64,000 bases of DNA from JAGWBJ01 sp034423015 (GTDB taxonomy: Bacteria; Chloroflexota; Dehalococcoidia; Lucifugimonadales; JAGWBF01). Numbering within the stretch: position 1 is the stretch's first letter; the number at the start of each line of letters is the position of its first letter. The position numbers were made by a program, and so were the translations under genes. The notes under the pieces were generated by a model that made no database searches, was not told the origin of the DNA, and worked only from the letters and a program-made list of their open reading frames with translations. Of the stretch, positions 34,522 through 44,709 are shown one piece after another. Location: assembly GCA_034423015.1 (NCBI GenBank), contig DAOUJG010000064.1, positions 92,298 through 156,297 on the forward strand, read 5' to 3'.

Positions 34522-35973
34522 CTATCCCAGTCCCTCGGCCCGGTCGATGGCCCTCAGCAGGGCCCCGGCCTTGTCCAGGGTCTCCTGGTACTCGTCCTCC
34601 GGGGTGCTGTCGGCGACGATGCCGCCGCCCGCCTGGACGTAGGCCACCCCGTCCTTGATCACGCTGGTCCGCAGGGTTATGGCCGTGTCGATGTTGCCCG
34701 AGAACCCGAAGTATCCCACCGCCCCGCCGTAGGGGCCCCGCTTCTGGCCCTCCAGCTCCGCTATTATCTCCATGGCCCGGACCTTCGGGGCCCCGGACAG
34801 GGTCCCCGTGGGGAAGCAGGCCTTCAGGGCGTCGTAGGGGGTGTACTCGGCGTTCAGCTTCCCGGACACGTGGGACACCAGGTGCATCACCCTGCTGTAG
34901 CGCTCCACGTCCATCAGGCTGGTCACGCGCACCGTGCCGATGTCGCTGACCCGGCCCACGTCGTTTCTGGCCAGGTCCACCAGCATGATGTGCTCGGCCT
35001 TCTGCTTCTCGCTGGTCCTCAGCTCCTCCTCCAGCGCGGCGTCCTCGGCCGGCGTGGCGCCCCTGCGCCTGGTGCCCGCGATGGGGTGGGTGACCACCGT
35101 GCCGTCCTCCACCCTGCCCAGGGTCTCGATGGAGGCGCCCACTATGTGGAAATCGTCCAGGTGGAGGTAGTACATGTAGGGCGAGGGGTTGGTGGCCCGG
35201 AGGGCCCGGTACACCTGGAAGGGGTGGGCGTCGGTCCTGCGCTCCAGCCGTTGCGACGGCACCACCTGGATGACGTCGCCGGCGTATATGTACTCCTTGG
35301 CCCGCTCCACGATGTCGTAGAACTCCTCCCGGGCGAAGTTGGAGGTGACCGGGTTGCCCCGCAACCCGTCCCCCGGCGCCTGCATGCCCGGCGGCATCTC
35401 CAGGGGAGCCTCCAGCCGCTCCACCAGCCGGTCGATGCGGGCGGTCGCCTCGCCGTAGGCCCGCTCCAGGTCCCCGTCCAGGCGGACGTGGCTGACCACC
35501 TTGATGTTGTGCTTCAGGTGGTCGAACACCAGGATGGTGTCGTGGAACATCAGCATCGCTTCGGGCAGCCCAAGGGGGTCCTCGGGCGGCGCGGGCACCC
35601 TGGGCTCGAAGTAGCGGACCACATCGTAGGCCAGGTACCCCACCGCCCCGCCGTGGAACCGGGGCAGGTCGGGTATGGGGATGAGCCGGTACCTGTCCAG
35701 CTCCCTCTTGATGGGCTCCAGGGGGTCCACGGCGCCGTCGGGCTGGCCCGGACCCGTCTTGAGCACCGAGTAAGGCTCGGTGCCTATGAAGCTGTACCGG
35801 GCCAGCCGCTCGCCCCCCTCCACACTCTCCAGCAGGAACGAGAAGGGCGGCCTGACCACTTTCAGATAGGCGGTCACTGGGGTCTCCAGGTCCGCGTCTA
35901 TCTCCCGGTACACGGGGAGGAGGTTCCCCCGGTCCGCCAGCTCGGCCGCCTGTTCCAGCGTGGGATAATACAT
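34522..35973 (-). CDS. trpE: Anthranilate synthase component I
   Basis: 483 aa from the ATG at 35973, with a G-rich run upstream; the longer open frame runs into the T-box leader. The chorismate-binding domain shows VVPSQRLERRTDAHPFQVYRAL, HPIAGTRRRGATPAEDA, EHIMLVDLARNDVGRVS and PTGTLSGAPKVRAMEII. The N-terminal domain has the feedback-site-like LLESVEGGERLARYSFIG, so tryptophan inhibition is likely. It makes anthranilate with TrpG. Expression is controlled by the T-box upstream. Confidence 0.95.
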   Translation of the reverse strand: MYYPTLEQAAELADRGNLLPVYREIDADLETPVTAYLKVVRPPFSFLLESVEGGERLARYSFIGTEPYSVLKTGPGQPDGAVDPLEPIKRELDRYRLIPIPDLPRFHGGAVGYLAYDVVRYFEPRVPAPPEDPLGLPEAMLMFHDTILVFDHLKHNIKVVSHVRLDGDLERAYGEATARIDRLVERLEAPLEMPPGMQAPGDGLRGNPVTSNFAREEFYDIVERAKEYIYAGDVIQVVPSQRLERRTDAHPFQVYRALRATNPSPYMYYLHLDDFHIVGASIETLGRVEDGTVVTHPIAGTRRRGATPAEDAALEEELRTSEKQKAEHIMLVDLARNDVGRVSDIGTVRVTSLMDVERYSRVMHLVSHVSGKLNAEYTPYDALKACFPTGTLSGAPKVRAMEIIAELEGQKRGPYGGAVGYFGFSGNIDTAITLRTSVIKDGVAYVQAGGGIVADSTPEDEYQETLDKAGALLRAIDRAEGLG

Positions 35974-35984
35974 GGCCCCCCTGA

Positions 35985-36309
35985 AATGACGAGCTCCCCG
36001 CCCGTAAGGGACGGGGAGCTCCCGCGGTGCCACCCTTCTTACCCGGCTGCCCGCCTGAGCGGGGCCCGCCGGAATCACTTTGGCCGGAGCGGGGCCCGTG
36101 TTGTGCCGCCGCTCCGCCGGCCTGTAACGGGGCCGACCCGGCTCGGCCTAGGTCCTCCTCCGGGGCGTGATGCGCTCCTGGAAGGGGGACATCGGCCTGC
36201 GGCTCCGGGGTCCATTCCGCCGCGGCGCAGGCGCCGGCTCACACCTTATCCGGCTCGCTGAGCCCCGCTTCGCGGCGTACTACTCCCCTTCGCAGCCGTT
36301 TCCGTATCT
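35985..36309 (-). promoter_or_regulatory. Tryptophan T-box riboswitch leader of the trp operon
   Basis: On the minus strand the T-box sequence AAGGGTGGCACCGCGGG is at 36037-36021. The stem I start GGGGAGTAGTA and the distal CAGCGAGCCGG/GTGTGAGCCGG elements lie further 5'. The specifier loop reads GAATGGACC, with the Trp codon TGG at 36214-36212. A perfect 10-bp hairpin (35991-36000 with 36012-36021) follows the T-box sequence and would exclude the antiterminator. The T-run after it is weak (GTCATTTC). Uncharged tRNA-Trp should switch the operon on. The 5' end overlaps the last codons of fumC. Confidence 0.92.
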
Positions 36310-37791
36310 GGTTCGAGTATACGCGGGCGCCGAAAGCGGCGTCAAGGCGTGGGGCGTGTCTCTGGGAGCGGCTATCCCCCCCGCGGGCCCTCCCCCCAGG
36401 CCTGGCTCCGTCATCTTCACCGGGTCTAGGAGCTCGTCCAGCCGGTCCTCTCCCAGGTCCGTCTTCTCGCGGGCCGTCTCCCGGATGGTGCTCCCCGTGG
36501 CCGCCGCCGCCTTGGCGATCTCCGCGGCCTTGTCGTAGCCGATGGCCGGCGACAGGGCCGTGCCCAGCATAAGCCCCTTCTCCACCATCGCGGGGCCCGT
36601 GTCGGTGGCCCGCAGGCCCTTCACGCACTGCTCGGTGAAGTTGTCCGCCGATGTCGTCAGCAGCGAGATGGACTGAAGTAGGTTGTACGCCGCCACGGGC
36701 ATCATCATGTTCAGCTCGAAGTAGCCTCCCTGGCCCGCCATGGCCACCGTCGCGTCGTTGCCCACCACCTGGGCCGCCACCTGGATGACCGACTCGGCGA
36801 TGACCGGGTTCACCTTGCCCGGCATGATAGAGCTTCCCGGCTGGACCTCGGGCAACACCAGCTCCCCGATGCCCGCCCGGGGACCCGATCCCATCCACCG
36901 GATGTCGTTGGCGATCTTGTTGAGGCTTACTGCCACCGTGCGCAGCACCCCCGAGGCCTCCACCACGGCGTCCAGGGCGTTCTGGGCCTGGAAGTGGTTC
37001 TCCGTCTCTCGTACGTGCACCTGCGCCAGGTCCGAGACAACCCGGCACACCCGGGAGGCGAACTCGGGATGGGTGTTTACGCCCGTGCCCACGGCCGTTC
37101 CGCCCAGGGCGACTTGGGACAGCTCCAGCTGGGCGTGGCCAAGCCGCTCGACGCCCATCTCCACCTGACCTGCGAAGCCCAGGAACGCCTGGCCGAGACG
37201 TATGGGCGTCGCGTCCTGCAGGTGGGTCCGGCCCGTCTTGATTATCGGCCAGAACTCCTCGGACTTGTCTTGCAGAGAGGCCTGGAGCCTCTTCAGGGCC
37301 GGCGTCAGCTCCTGGGATATCTGGGTCAGCCCCGACAGGTGTATCGCCGTGGGGATCACGTCGTTGGAGGACTGCCCCATGTTCACGTGGTCGTTGGGGT
37401 GCACCAGCCGGGACCCCTTCTCCCCGCCCATGATCTCCGTGCCCCGGTTGGCGATCACCTCGTTGGCGTTGGTGTTGGTGGACGTGCCCGACCCCGTCTG
37501 GAAGATGTCCACCACGAAGTGGTCGTCCCACCGTCCGTCGGCCACCTCCCGGGCGGCGGACTGTATCGCCTCGGACACCGCCGCGTCCAGCAGGCCCAGG
37601 TCGGCGTTGACCCTGGCCGCAGACAGCTTTATCAGCCCCAGGGCGCGGATGAACCCCCGGGAGAATCGCAGGTCGCTGATGGGGAAGTTTAGCTGGGCCC
37701 TTCGGGTGGAAGCGCCGTAGTACGCGTCGACGGGCACCTCCATCGTGCCCATCGAGTCTCTCTCGACGCGGACCTTTCCATCGGTAGACAT
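36280..37791 (-). CDS. fumC: Fumarate hydratase class II
   Basis: 503 aa; the family is usually about 460. It interconverts fumarate and malate in the TCA cycle as a tetramer. Motifs include TGSGTSTNTNANEVIANR, the catalytic His region VHPNDHVNMGQSSND and the signature GSSIMPGKVNPV. About 35 residues after LLDPVKMTE look unstructured (Gly/Pro/Ala-rich) and are encoded by DNA that also holds the trp promoter and T-box 5' end. AGGAGG precedes the ATG. Confidence 0.95.
   Translation of the reverse strand: MSTDGKVRVERDSMGTMEVPVDAYYGASTRRAQLNFPISDLRFSRGFIRALGLIKLSAARVNADLGLLDAAVSEAIQSAAREVADGRWDDHFVVDIFQTGSGTSTNTNANEVIANRGTEIMGGEKGSRLVHPNDHVNMGQSSNDVIPTAIHLSGLTQISQELTPALKRLQASLQDKSEEFWPIIKTGRTHLQDATPIRLGQAFLGFAGQVEMGVERLGHAQLELSQVALGGTAVGTGVNTHPEFASRVCRVVSDLAQVHVRETENHFQAQNALDAVVEASGVLRTVAVSLNKIANDIRWMGSGPRAGIGELVLPEVQPGSSIMPGKVNPVIAESVIQVAAQVVGNDATVAMAGQGGYFELNMMMPVAAYNLLQSISLLTTSADNFTEQCVKGLRATDTGPAMVEKGLMLGTALSPAIGYDKAAEIAKAAAATGSTIRETAREKTDLGEDRLDELLDPVKMTEPGLGGGPAGGIAAPRDTPHALTPLSAPAYTRTRYGNGCEGE
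36316..36345 (-). promoter_or_regulatory. trp operon promoter, inside fumC
   Basis: TTGACG (36345-36340) and TATACT (36321-36316) on the minus strand are 18 bases apart. Transcription would begin near 36309, giving a leader of about 335 nt containing the whole T-box. Both boxes lie within the coding sequence for the fumC C-terminal extension. Confidence 0.75.
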
Positions 37792-37823
37792 AAGTGGACC
37801 TCCTGCCGTCTAGTCAAGATGTG

Positions 37824-37852
37824 ATTCTAAGGGCAAAGAGGCGCCTTGTGTA
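37824..37852 (-). promoter_or_regulatory. fumC promoter candidate
   Basis: TACACA (37852-37847) and TAGAAT (37829-37824) on the minus strand are 17 bases apart, about 30 bases before the fumC ATG. Confidence 0.5.
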
Positions 37853-37930
37853 GCCCCCAAGGGCTTCGCCGGGGTGTCCTGGACGGGACCGGGGTGCGGG
37901 GAACGGCGGGGAGGGCAGGCGGACCGGCCG

Positions 37931-38983
37931 TTACCGGATGCCCACCAGCTCTCCGCTGACCACCAGGCGGCTGTCGTAGACCAGCCTGGGGACGCATGTG
38001 ACCAGGTGGATGTTCGACCCGGCCGGGTCCAGGTGGGCGTACTCGGGCTTCAGGTTCTTCAGGTACGAGTAGTCCATGCGAAGGTCGTCGGCGTGGACCA
38101 CGAAGGCCTCGGTGATCTGGTAGAGGTAGTCCCTCCCGCCGCTCTCCACCACTGTGTACACGGCCCTGCCCTGGCGTAGCATGTCGGGGATCTTGGGCAG
38201 GTTGTAGAAGACGTTGCCCTCGCCCGCTATGGGGCTCTCCAGGTGTCCGAACAGCCAGACGCTGCCCACCTCTCCCGGGTTGCTGGACTCGGGTATGTGG
38301 CCCACCACGTGCTTGGGCGTCTCGTAGGCCCGGCTGTCCCCGAGGTCCAGTATCTGCAGCGCCTCGATCTGGGTCTCTACGTTGATGGCCGGTATGTATA
38401 TCCCGGTGGGCGGCGCCAGGGTCCCCGTCGGGGCGAAGGAGGTGGCGTCGACGGAAAGGAACCCCTCCAGCATCTTGGCCTCCACGTAGGGAAGAGGCTC
38501 GTAGGCCTCCAGGCTCCCCCAGTACGAGGGAGTCACGGCTTCCGCCGGATACAGGGTCCGGTCGGAGATGGACGAGGCGGTCACCAGCGGGCCCATGGGC
38601 TCCGGCTCTGTCACCGGGGGAGCGGTCGTGTCGACGGGAGGATCGGAGACCTGCACACTCGGCGGCAGCGGCGCAACGGCGGGTTCGGACCCGGTGGCCG
38701 GGACGGAGACGACTGGCGGGCTCTGCACGGCTTGGCTCGTCGTCTCGCTCGAGGGCGCAGGAGGCTTGGGTTGGACCGCCGCCGGGCGACCGACGGGCTC
38801 GGCCGGCGTCACGGCGACGTTCAGATCGTCCAGGTCAGAGCGGGCCTTTCCGGCGTAGATGAAGTAGGCGACACCCGCCGAAAGGAGCACGGCTCCGGTG
38901 ACCAGCAGGAAGATCGCCGAGGCCCGGATGAACTTTTGCTGTAGGCTGGATCTGACAAGTAGGTAGTCGTAACCTGCGTCCAT
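37931..38983 (-). CDS. Sortase family cysteine transpeptidase with long Pro/Thr linker
   Basis: 350 aa. One N-terminal transmembrane helix (FLLVTGAVLLSAGVAYFIYAG) is followed by a Pro/Ser/Thr-rich linker of about 120 residues and a C-terminal sortase domain (IYIPAINVETQIEALQI onward). The catalytic His is in WLFGHLESP, the Cys in HLVTCVPRLVYDSRLVV, and an Arg follows. Sortases attach proteins to a cell-wall or surface acceptor, which fits a monoderm Chloroflexota. The domain resembles class D/E. No substrate with an LPXTG-like tail is encoded nearby. The linker would hold the domain far from the membrane. Confidence 0.83.
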   Translation of the reverse strand: MDAGYDYLLVRSSLQQKFIRASAIFLLVTGAVLLSAGVAYFIYAGKARSDLDDLNVAVTPAEPVGRPAAVQPKPPAPSSETTSQAVQSPPVVSVPATGSEPAVAPLPPSVQVSDPPVDTTAPPVTEPEPMGPLVTASSISDRTLYPAEAVTPSYWGSLEAYEPLPYVEAKMLEGFLSVDATSFAPTGTLAPPTGIYIPAINVETQIEALQILDLGDSRAYETPKHVVGHIPESSNPGEVGSVWLFGHLESPIAGEGNVFYNLPKIPDMLRQGRAVYTVVESGGRDYLYQITEAFVVHADDLRMDYSYLKNLKPEYAHLDPAGSNIHLVTCVPRLVYDSRLVVSGELVGIR

Positions 38984-39061
38984 TGTGTAGACAGCCTTCC
39001 TAAGGAGTGGGACCAGAAACCGGGAAGGGACGCGCCGGCGCTCCGGCCGGACCCTGGACTT

Positions 39062-39274
39062 CTAGCGCACTCGCGGGGAGTGCATGCTGCCGCTGCTGAT
39101 GGGCTCGTTCAGGTAGATGTCGCCGTTCCTGATCTTGATGTTGAAGCCGCAGTCCGGGTTCACGCAGACCCAGGCCTTGTAGTGCACCGCGGCTCCCTGG
39201 CTCCCGTAGTCGGAGAGGGGCACCAGCTGTCCGATTTCGCAGGTGTGACACTTGGGGATTACATGCTCTTCCAC
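39062..39274 (-). CDS. Small zinc-ribbon-like protein, unknown function
   Basis: 70 aa from a GTG with GAGGAGG eight bases upstream. Four cysteines form a likely zinc site: CHTC near the N-terminus and CVNPDC further on (VCVNPDCGFNIKIRNGD). The rest is a short beta-rich domain. I do not recognise a named family; similar small ribbon proteins are often RNA- or protein-binding. It sits downstream of rpoD with its own promoter. Confidence 0.6.
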   Translation of the reverse strand: MEEHVIPKCHTCEIGQLVPLSDYGSQGAAVHYKAWVCVNPDCGFNIKIRNGDIYLNEPISSGSMHSPRVR

Positions 39275-39309
39275 AGGGACATCCTCCTCACCAAACCAGG
39301 TCGGGCCGG

Positions 39310-39339
39310 AGTATATCACCGTGTGTCAACAAGCTCCAA
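39310..39339 (-). promoter_or_regulatory. Promoter of the zinc-ribbon gene
   Basis: An extended -10 box, TGATATACT (core 39315-39310), is preceded by TTGGAG (39339-39334) at 18 bases on the minus strand. The leader would be about 30 nt. Confidence 0.55.
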
Positions 39340-39426
39340 GGCTCATGGAGAACCGGTTTTGGGCATTCCGTGACGGCTCACGACGCCGCCCGTCTCCCCG
39401 GTGGTGTGCTCCATCCGACAGGCGGT

Positions 39427-41004
<1,578 letters not shown>

Positions 41005-41027
41005 TGCCCATCCTTACGCGCTTTTGG

Positions 41028-42917
41028 TCAGGCCGCCGGGCCTGTCCTCTGCTCCATTAGTACGTTCTTCAAGCGCTCGTTGATCTCCAGTATACGCTCT
41101 CCCTGCTCCGGGTGTTCGCTCAGCTCCTCTCCCGAGAGGCGGAGAGCCTCTTCGCGGTTCATCTCCCGCAGGTGCCGCTCCTCCAGCCTGCGTACGCAGA
41201 TCCTGAGCTCCTCGGCCCGGACCTTCCGGTCTGTCGGCGGCAGGCCCTTGGCGAGGATGCGGTCCAGGTGTTCCGCGATCTCGTAGTCCAGATCCTCTCT
41301 CAGATCATCGAGTTTGGAGCATTTCAGGAGGCTTGTAAACACTTCTCGGTTCTCGACCCGCCGGAAATGCTCCAGCCTCAAATCTCCCGTGCTCGGGGGT
41401 TCCCATTCCCCCCCGGGCCCGGATGCGTCCCCGCTGGCAACCAGCTCGGGGTGCTGGAGGAGCAGCGCTAGGGCCTGCTCCTCCAGGGGGTCGTGGTCCA
41501 TGCGGGAGAAGGGCGACGCCGATGCCTGTTGGGTCTCGTTAGCCCGGCCCGTTGGGGCCCTCCGCCGGCCTCCCGCAGCCCTCAGACGCCCCAGGCTTGC
41601 CTGCAGGGCGTCCTCGCTCACCTCCAGCATGGAGGCGAGGCGCTGAAAGTAGTAGTCCTGCTGGAAGGGGTCCCGGGTGCCGTAGATCATCGGGGCCAGC
41701 AGCTCCGCCATCTCCTTCTTTCCCTGGGGGGCGGCCAGGTCCAGGCGCGCCGACAGGGCCGTGAACAGGTAGTCCATCAGCGGGACCGCGCCCTCGACCA
41801 GGGCCTCCCACTCATGGGGGGCCTCCCGGATGACCTCGTCCGGGTCCTTGCCCGGGGACAGGGGCGCTACCATGAGGGTCACGGCCTCCCGGCGGACGAA
41901 GAGGGTCGGTCCTCCGCGCCGGGGAAGGGTCTCGGACTGGAAAGCCTTCCACGACGACTCCATGCTGCGCAGGGTGGCCTCCTGTCCCGCCACGTCCGGG
42001 TCCAGGGCGAGGACGACCCGCCGGTTTGCCGCCGGCTCTCCCCTGCCCAGCAGGCCGTGTACCAGCCCCACCTGCTGCTCCGTGAGGGCTGTGCCCATGG
42101 AGGCGACCACGTTGGTGAAGCCGTGTTGGTGCGCCGCGATGGCGTCCATGTAGCCCTCTACGATGACGAGGCCCTGGGCCCGTGCTGCCTCCTTGGCCTT
42201 GTGGGCCGCGTACAGTATGCGAGACTTGTCGAACACGGGGCTGCGCGGCGAGTTGAGGTACTTGGGCCCCGCGTCGCCCAGGGCGCGGCCCCCGAAACCC
42301 GACAGGCGGCCCTCCCGGTCGCGGATGGGGAATATCAGCCGGCCCCTGAACAGGTCCCGGTATCCTCCGTCCCTGCCCTGGGTCACCAGGCCCGCCAGGG
42401 CCAGGTGCTCCTGGGTGTATCCCCTGGATGTCAGGTGGCCCCTGAGGGACGTGCCGTTCCCGGGGCTCATCCCCAGCTCGAAGGCCTCTGTCGTCGCCTG
42501 GTCCAGCCCCCGTTTCTCCAGGTATGCCCGGGCCGGGCCGCCCGTGAGCCGTGAGGCCAGCGCCTCCACGAACATCTTCAGCGCGGCCTCGTTCACCTCG
42601 TATATGGTGGCGTGGGCCTTGTCCCGCTCTCGCCGATCCTCGAGCTGCACCCCAGCCTGTTGGGCCAGCCGCGCCAGGGCCTCCTTGAAGTCCAGGTTCT
42701 CCACCTTCATTACGAAGGAGAACACGTCGCCCCCCGTGGCGCAGGCCCCGAAGCAGCGCCAGCTCTGCCGCTCAGGGAACACGAAGAAGGACGGGGTCCG
42801 CTCCGAGTGGAAGGGGCACACCGCCTTGTAGCTCCGCCCGGAACGTTGCAGTCCCACGTAGTGGGATACTACGTCCATGATGTCCAGCCGGCCCTTTATC
42901 TCATCGACGGCCGTCAT
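41028..42917 (-). CDS. dnaG: DNA primase
   Basis: 629 aa. The N-terminal zinc domain has CPFHSERTPSFFVFPERQSWRCFGACATGGDVFSFV; the second cysteine pair is CX3C instead of the common CX2C. The TOPRIM core holds IVEGYMDAIAAHQHG and LALDPDVAGQEA. A C-terminal helicase-binding domain follows. It makes RNA primers at the replication fork. The gene precedes rpoD on the same strand. Confidence 0.94.
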   Translation of the reverse strand: MTAVDEIKGRLDIMDVVSHYVGLQRSGRSYKAVCPFHSERTPSFFVFPERQSWRCFGACATGGDVFSFVMKVENLDFKEALARLAQQAGVQLEDRRERDKAHATIYEVNEAALKMFVEALASRLTGGPARAYLEKRGLDQATTEAFELGMSPGNGTSLRGHLTSRGYTQEHLALAGLVTQGRDGGYRDLFRGRLIFPIRDREGRLSGFGGRALGDAGPKYLNSPRSPVFDKSRILYAAHKAKEAARAQGLVIVEGYMDAIAAHQHGFTNVVASMGTALTEQQVGLVHGLLGRGEPAANRRVVLALDPDVAGQEATLRSMESSWKAFQSETLPRRGGPTLFVRREAVTLMVAPLSPGKDPDEVIREAPHEWEALVEGAVPLMDYLFTALSARLDLAAPQGKKEMAELLAPMIYGTRDPFQQDYYFQRLASMLEVSEDALQASLGRLRAAGGRRRAPTGRANETQQASASPFSRMDHDPLEEQALALLLQHPELVASGDASGPGGEWEPPSTGDLRLEHFRRVENREVFTSLLKCSKLDDLREDLDYEIAEHLDRILAKGLPPTDRKVRAEELRICVRRLEERHLREMNREEALRLSGEELSEHPEQGERILEINERLKNVLMEQRTGPAA

Positions 42918-42973
42918 GTGCCTCCCGCGGCCCCATCAACATATGCGGTCTTGCACCTCCAAATCATCCGACC

Positions 42974-42999
42974 CGTCGTTCCGGCGCAGGCCGGGACCC
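42974..42999. repeat. Dispersed repeat, CGTCGTTCCGGCGCAGGCCGGG type
   Basis: It matches the copy at 54811-54837 (CGTCGTCCCGGCGAAGGCCGGG) with few changes and contains a short GC-rich inverted repeat (CCGGC/GCCGG). It is located upstream of dnaG. Confidence 0.6.
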
Positions 43000-43078
43000 T
43001 GGGGAGGAGAGCGGCATAAACCAGCCGCCGAGCGAGGGCATTGGCGATTCCCGAAGAGGGGTAAACGTCTCCCCCAAG

Positions 43079-43113
43079 GGAGGCGTGTAGGACACCCTCA
43101 TTGTACACCCTCC
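43079..43113. terminator. Possible hairpin downstream of the MFS gene
   Basis: GGAGGCGTGTA (43079-43089) pairs with TACACCCTCC (43104-43113) with one bulge. It lies just after the MFS stop on the minus strand. No T-run follows, so termination is uncertain. Confidence 0.35.
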
Positions 43114-43133
43114 GGGCCCTGGTGCGCATCTCT

Positions 43134-44429
43134 TCAGGGCCCGGAGGGCGCCCTCGTGTGCAGTCCGATTTCGCGGACCCGGCGGTTCGTGACGGCCACC
43201 ACCACGGCCAGCGTCGCCACCGCCAGGCCGCCGATGGCCACGGCGATGGGCGGGCTCATGTGGTGGGCGATCTGGCTGGCTTGCAGCCCGCCCAGTGGGA
43301 TCATGCTCCAGGTGATGGTATAGAAGCCCATGACCCGGCCCCGGAACTCATCGGGCACCAGCGTCTGCAGGGTGGTCATCACCATCATCAGGTGGACCGA
43401 TATGAACAGGTCCCCGGCGAAGAGGGTGACCATGGACAGCCGGTAGTGTCCCCCGTCCGAGACCAGAGCGAACAGCACCAGGCAGGCCCCGTGGGCGGCC
43501 GCGCCCCCCAGCAGCAGCCAGCCCTTGTGGGGGAACCGCCGGGCGTTGGCGGCGAGGACGATGCCCAACAGCGCACCCGTCCCGGCCGCGCCCATCAGCA
43601 GGCCCAGCCTCTCCGCGCCCACGTCCAGCACATCGGCGGCGAACACCGGCATAAGGAAGACGTAGGACATGCCGAACATGCCGTTGAAGAAGGTCATCCC
43701 GATCAGGGTCAGGAACAGCGAGTGACGCCGCAGGAACCCGAACCCCGCGGCCATCTCCCTCAGGACGCTGCCGTGGGCCCGCTGCACCACCGACAGCCGC
43801 AGGCTTCTGGCCACCAGGGCCATGACGAAGAACCCAGCGGCGGACACGAGAATCGCCACGTAGGTGTCGGTCCGGCCTATGATGATGCCGGCGGCCAAGG
43901 GGCCGAAGATCCGTGTGCCCGTCCAGACCGACGAGTTCAACGCGACGGCGTTGTACAGCGCGTCCCTGGACACCAGCCGCGGGAAGATGCTCTGGCGGGC
44001 GGGGTTGTCGAAGGCTTGGACCGACCCGATGATGAACGCGGCGACCAGGATGTGCCACTGCTGAATCCTGTCCAGGGCCACCAGCAGCCCCACCGCCAGC
44101 ACCACCAGCCCGGTGGCGGACTGGGTGGCGAACAGCAGGTGCTTGGGGTTCAGCTTGTCGGCGAAGACGCCGCCGAAGAGGGTCAGGAGGATCGCCGGTC
44201 CGGCCACGGCGGTGCTCATGTACCCCAGCGACCGGGCGTCCCCCGAGAGCTCGTGGGTGATGAGCCATCCCAGGGAGAAGAGCACCAGCATCTGGTACCC
44301 GGTGACGGAGACCAGCAGCCCCGCCCAATAGTTGCGGAACTGGGGGTATGTCAGGGCCTCGGGCATCCGGAGGCGCCGCTTCAGGGGAGCGGCGGCCTCT
44401 GCGAACCCCCGAGGTGGAGTCCAGAACAT
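43134..44429 (-). CDS. Major facilitator superfamily transporter (EntS-like)
   Basis: 431 aa with about 12 hydrophobic helices. YPQFRNYWAGLLVSVTGYQMLVLFSLGWL starts helix 1, and the loop 2-3 motif appears as LFGGVFADKLNPKHLL. It is of the EntS/MFS_3 group, which exports siderophores, drugs or metabolites, but no siderophore genes are near. The ATG lies 3 bp after the stop of the preceding small gene, so they are one unit. Confidence 0.85.
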   Translation of the reverse strand: MFWTPPRGFAEAAAPLKRRLRMPEALTYPQFRNYWAGLLVSVTGYQMLVLFSLGWLITHELSGDARSLGYMSTAVAGPAILLTLFGGVFADKLNPKHLLFATQSATGLVVLAVGLLVALDRIQQWHILVAAFIIGSVQAFDNPARQSIFPRLVSRDALYNAVALNSSVWTGTRIFGPLAAGIIIGRTDTYVAILVSAAGFFVMALVARSLRLSVVQRAHGSVLREMAAGFGFLRRHSLFLTLIGMTFFNGMFGMSYVFLMPVFAADVLDVGAERLGLLMGAAGTGALLGIVLAANARRFPHKGWLLLGGAAAHGACLVLFALVSDGGHYRLSMVTLFAGDLFISVHLMMVMTTLQTLVPDEFRGRVMGFYTITWSMIPLGGLQASQIAHHMSPPIAVAIGGLAVATLAVVVAVTNRRVREIGLHTRAPSGP

Positions 44430-44432
44430 CCG

Positions 44433-44654
44433 CTAGTCTTTCAGGGGTATCCTGCCCCAGACCAGCTCGTCGGCGTTGGAGACCAGCTTCCGCTCCTTCG
44501 CCAGCTCGCGGATGTGCAGGAGGGTCGCGTTGACCTCCGGCGTGAGGTACGTCCAGTCCGGCTCCTCGGGGATCCAGTAGGGAGAGTTGATCCGGACTAC
44601 CGTGCCCTCTTTGGCGTTTACGTAAATCCCGAACTTGGACCCCTGCGGCATCAT
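44433..44654 (-). CDS. Conserved-looking small protein, unknown function
   Basis: 73 aa, two ATGs in tandem with AAGGAGA upstream. The protein is soluble and mixed alpha/beta: YVNAKEGTVVRINSPYWIPEE, then a helical C-terminus TLLHIRELAKERKLVSNADELVW. No family is recognised. Coupling to the MFS gene (3 bp gap) suggests a shared transcript. The strong ribosome site supports a real gene. Confidence 0.6.
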   Translation of the reverse strand: MMPQGSKFGIYVNAKEGTVVRINSPYWIPEEPDWTYLTPEVNATLLHIRELAKERKLVSNADELVWGRIPLKD

Positions 44655-44709
44655 CGGTCTCCTTCGCTGAGAGCTGGGTGGGCGTCTACCCCTCCCTGTT
44701 TGACAATCC

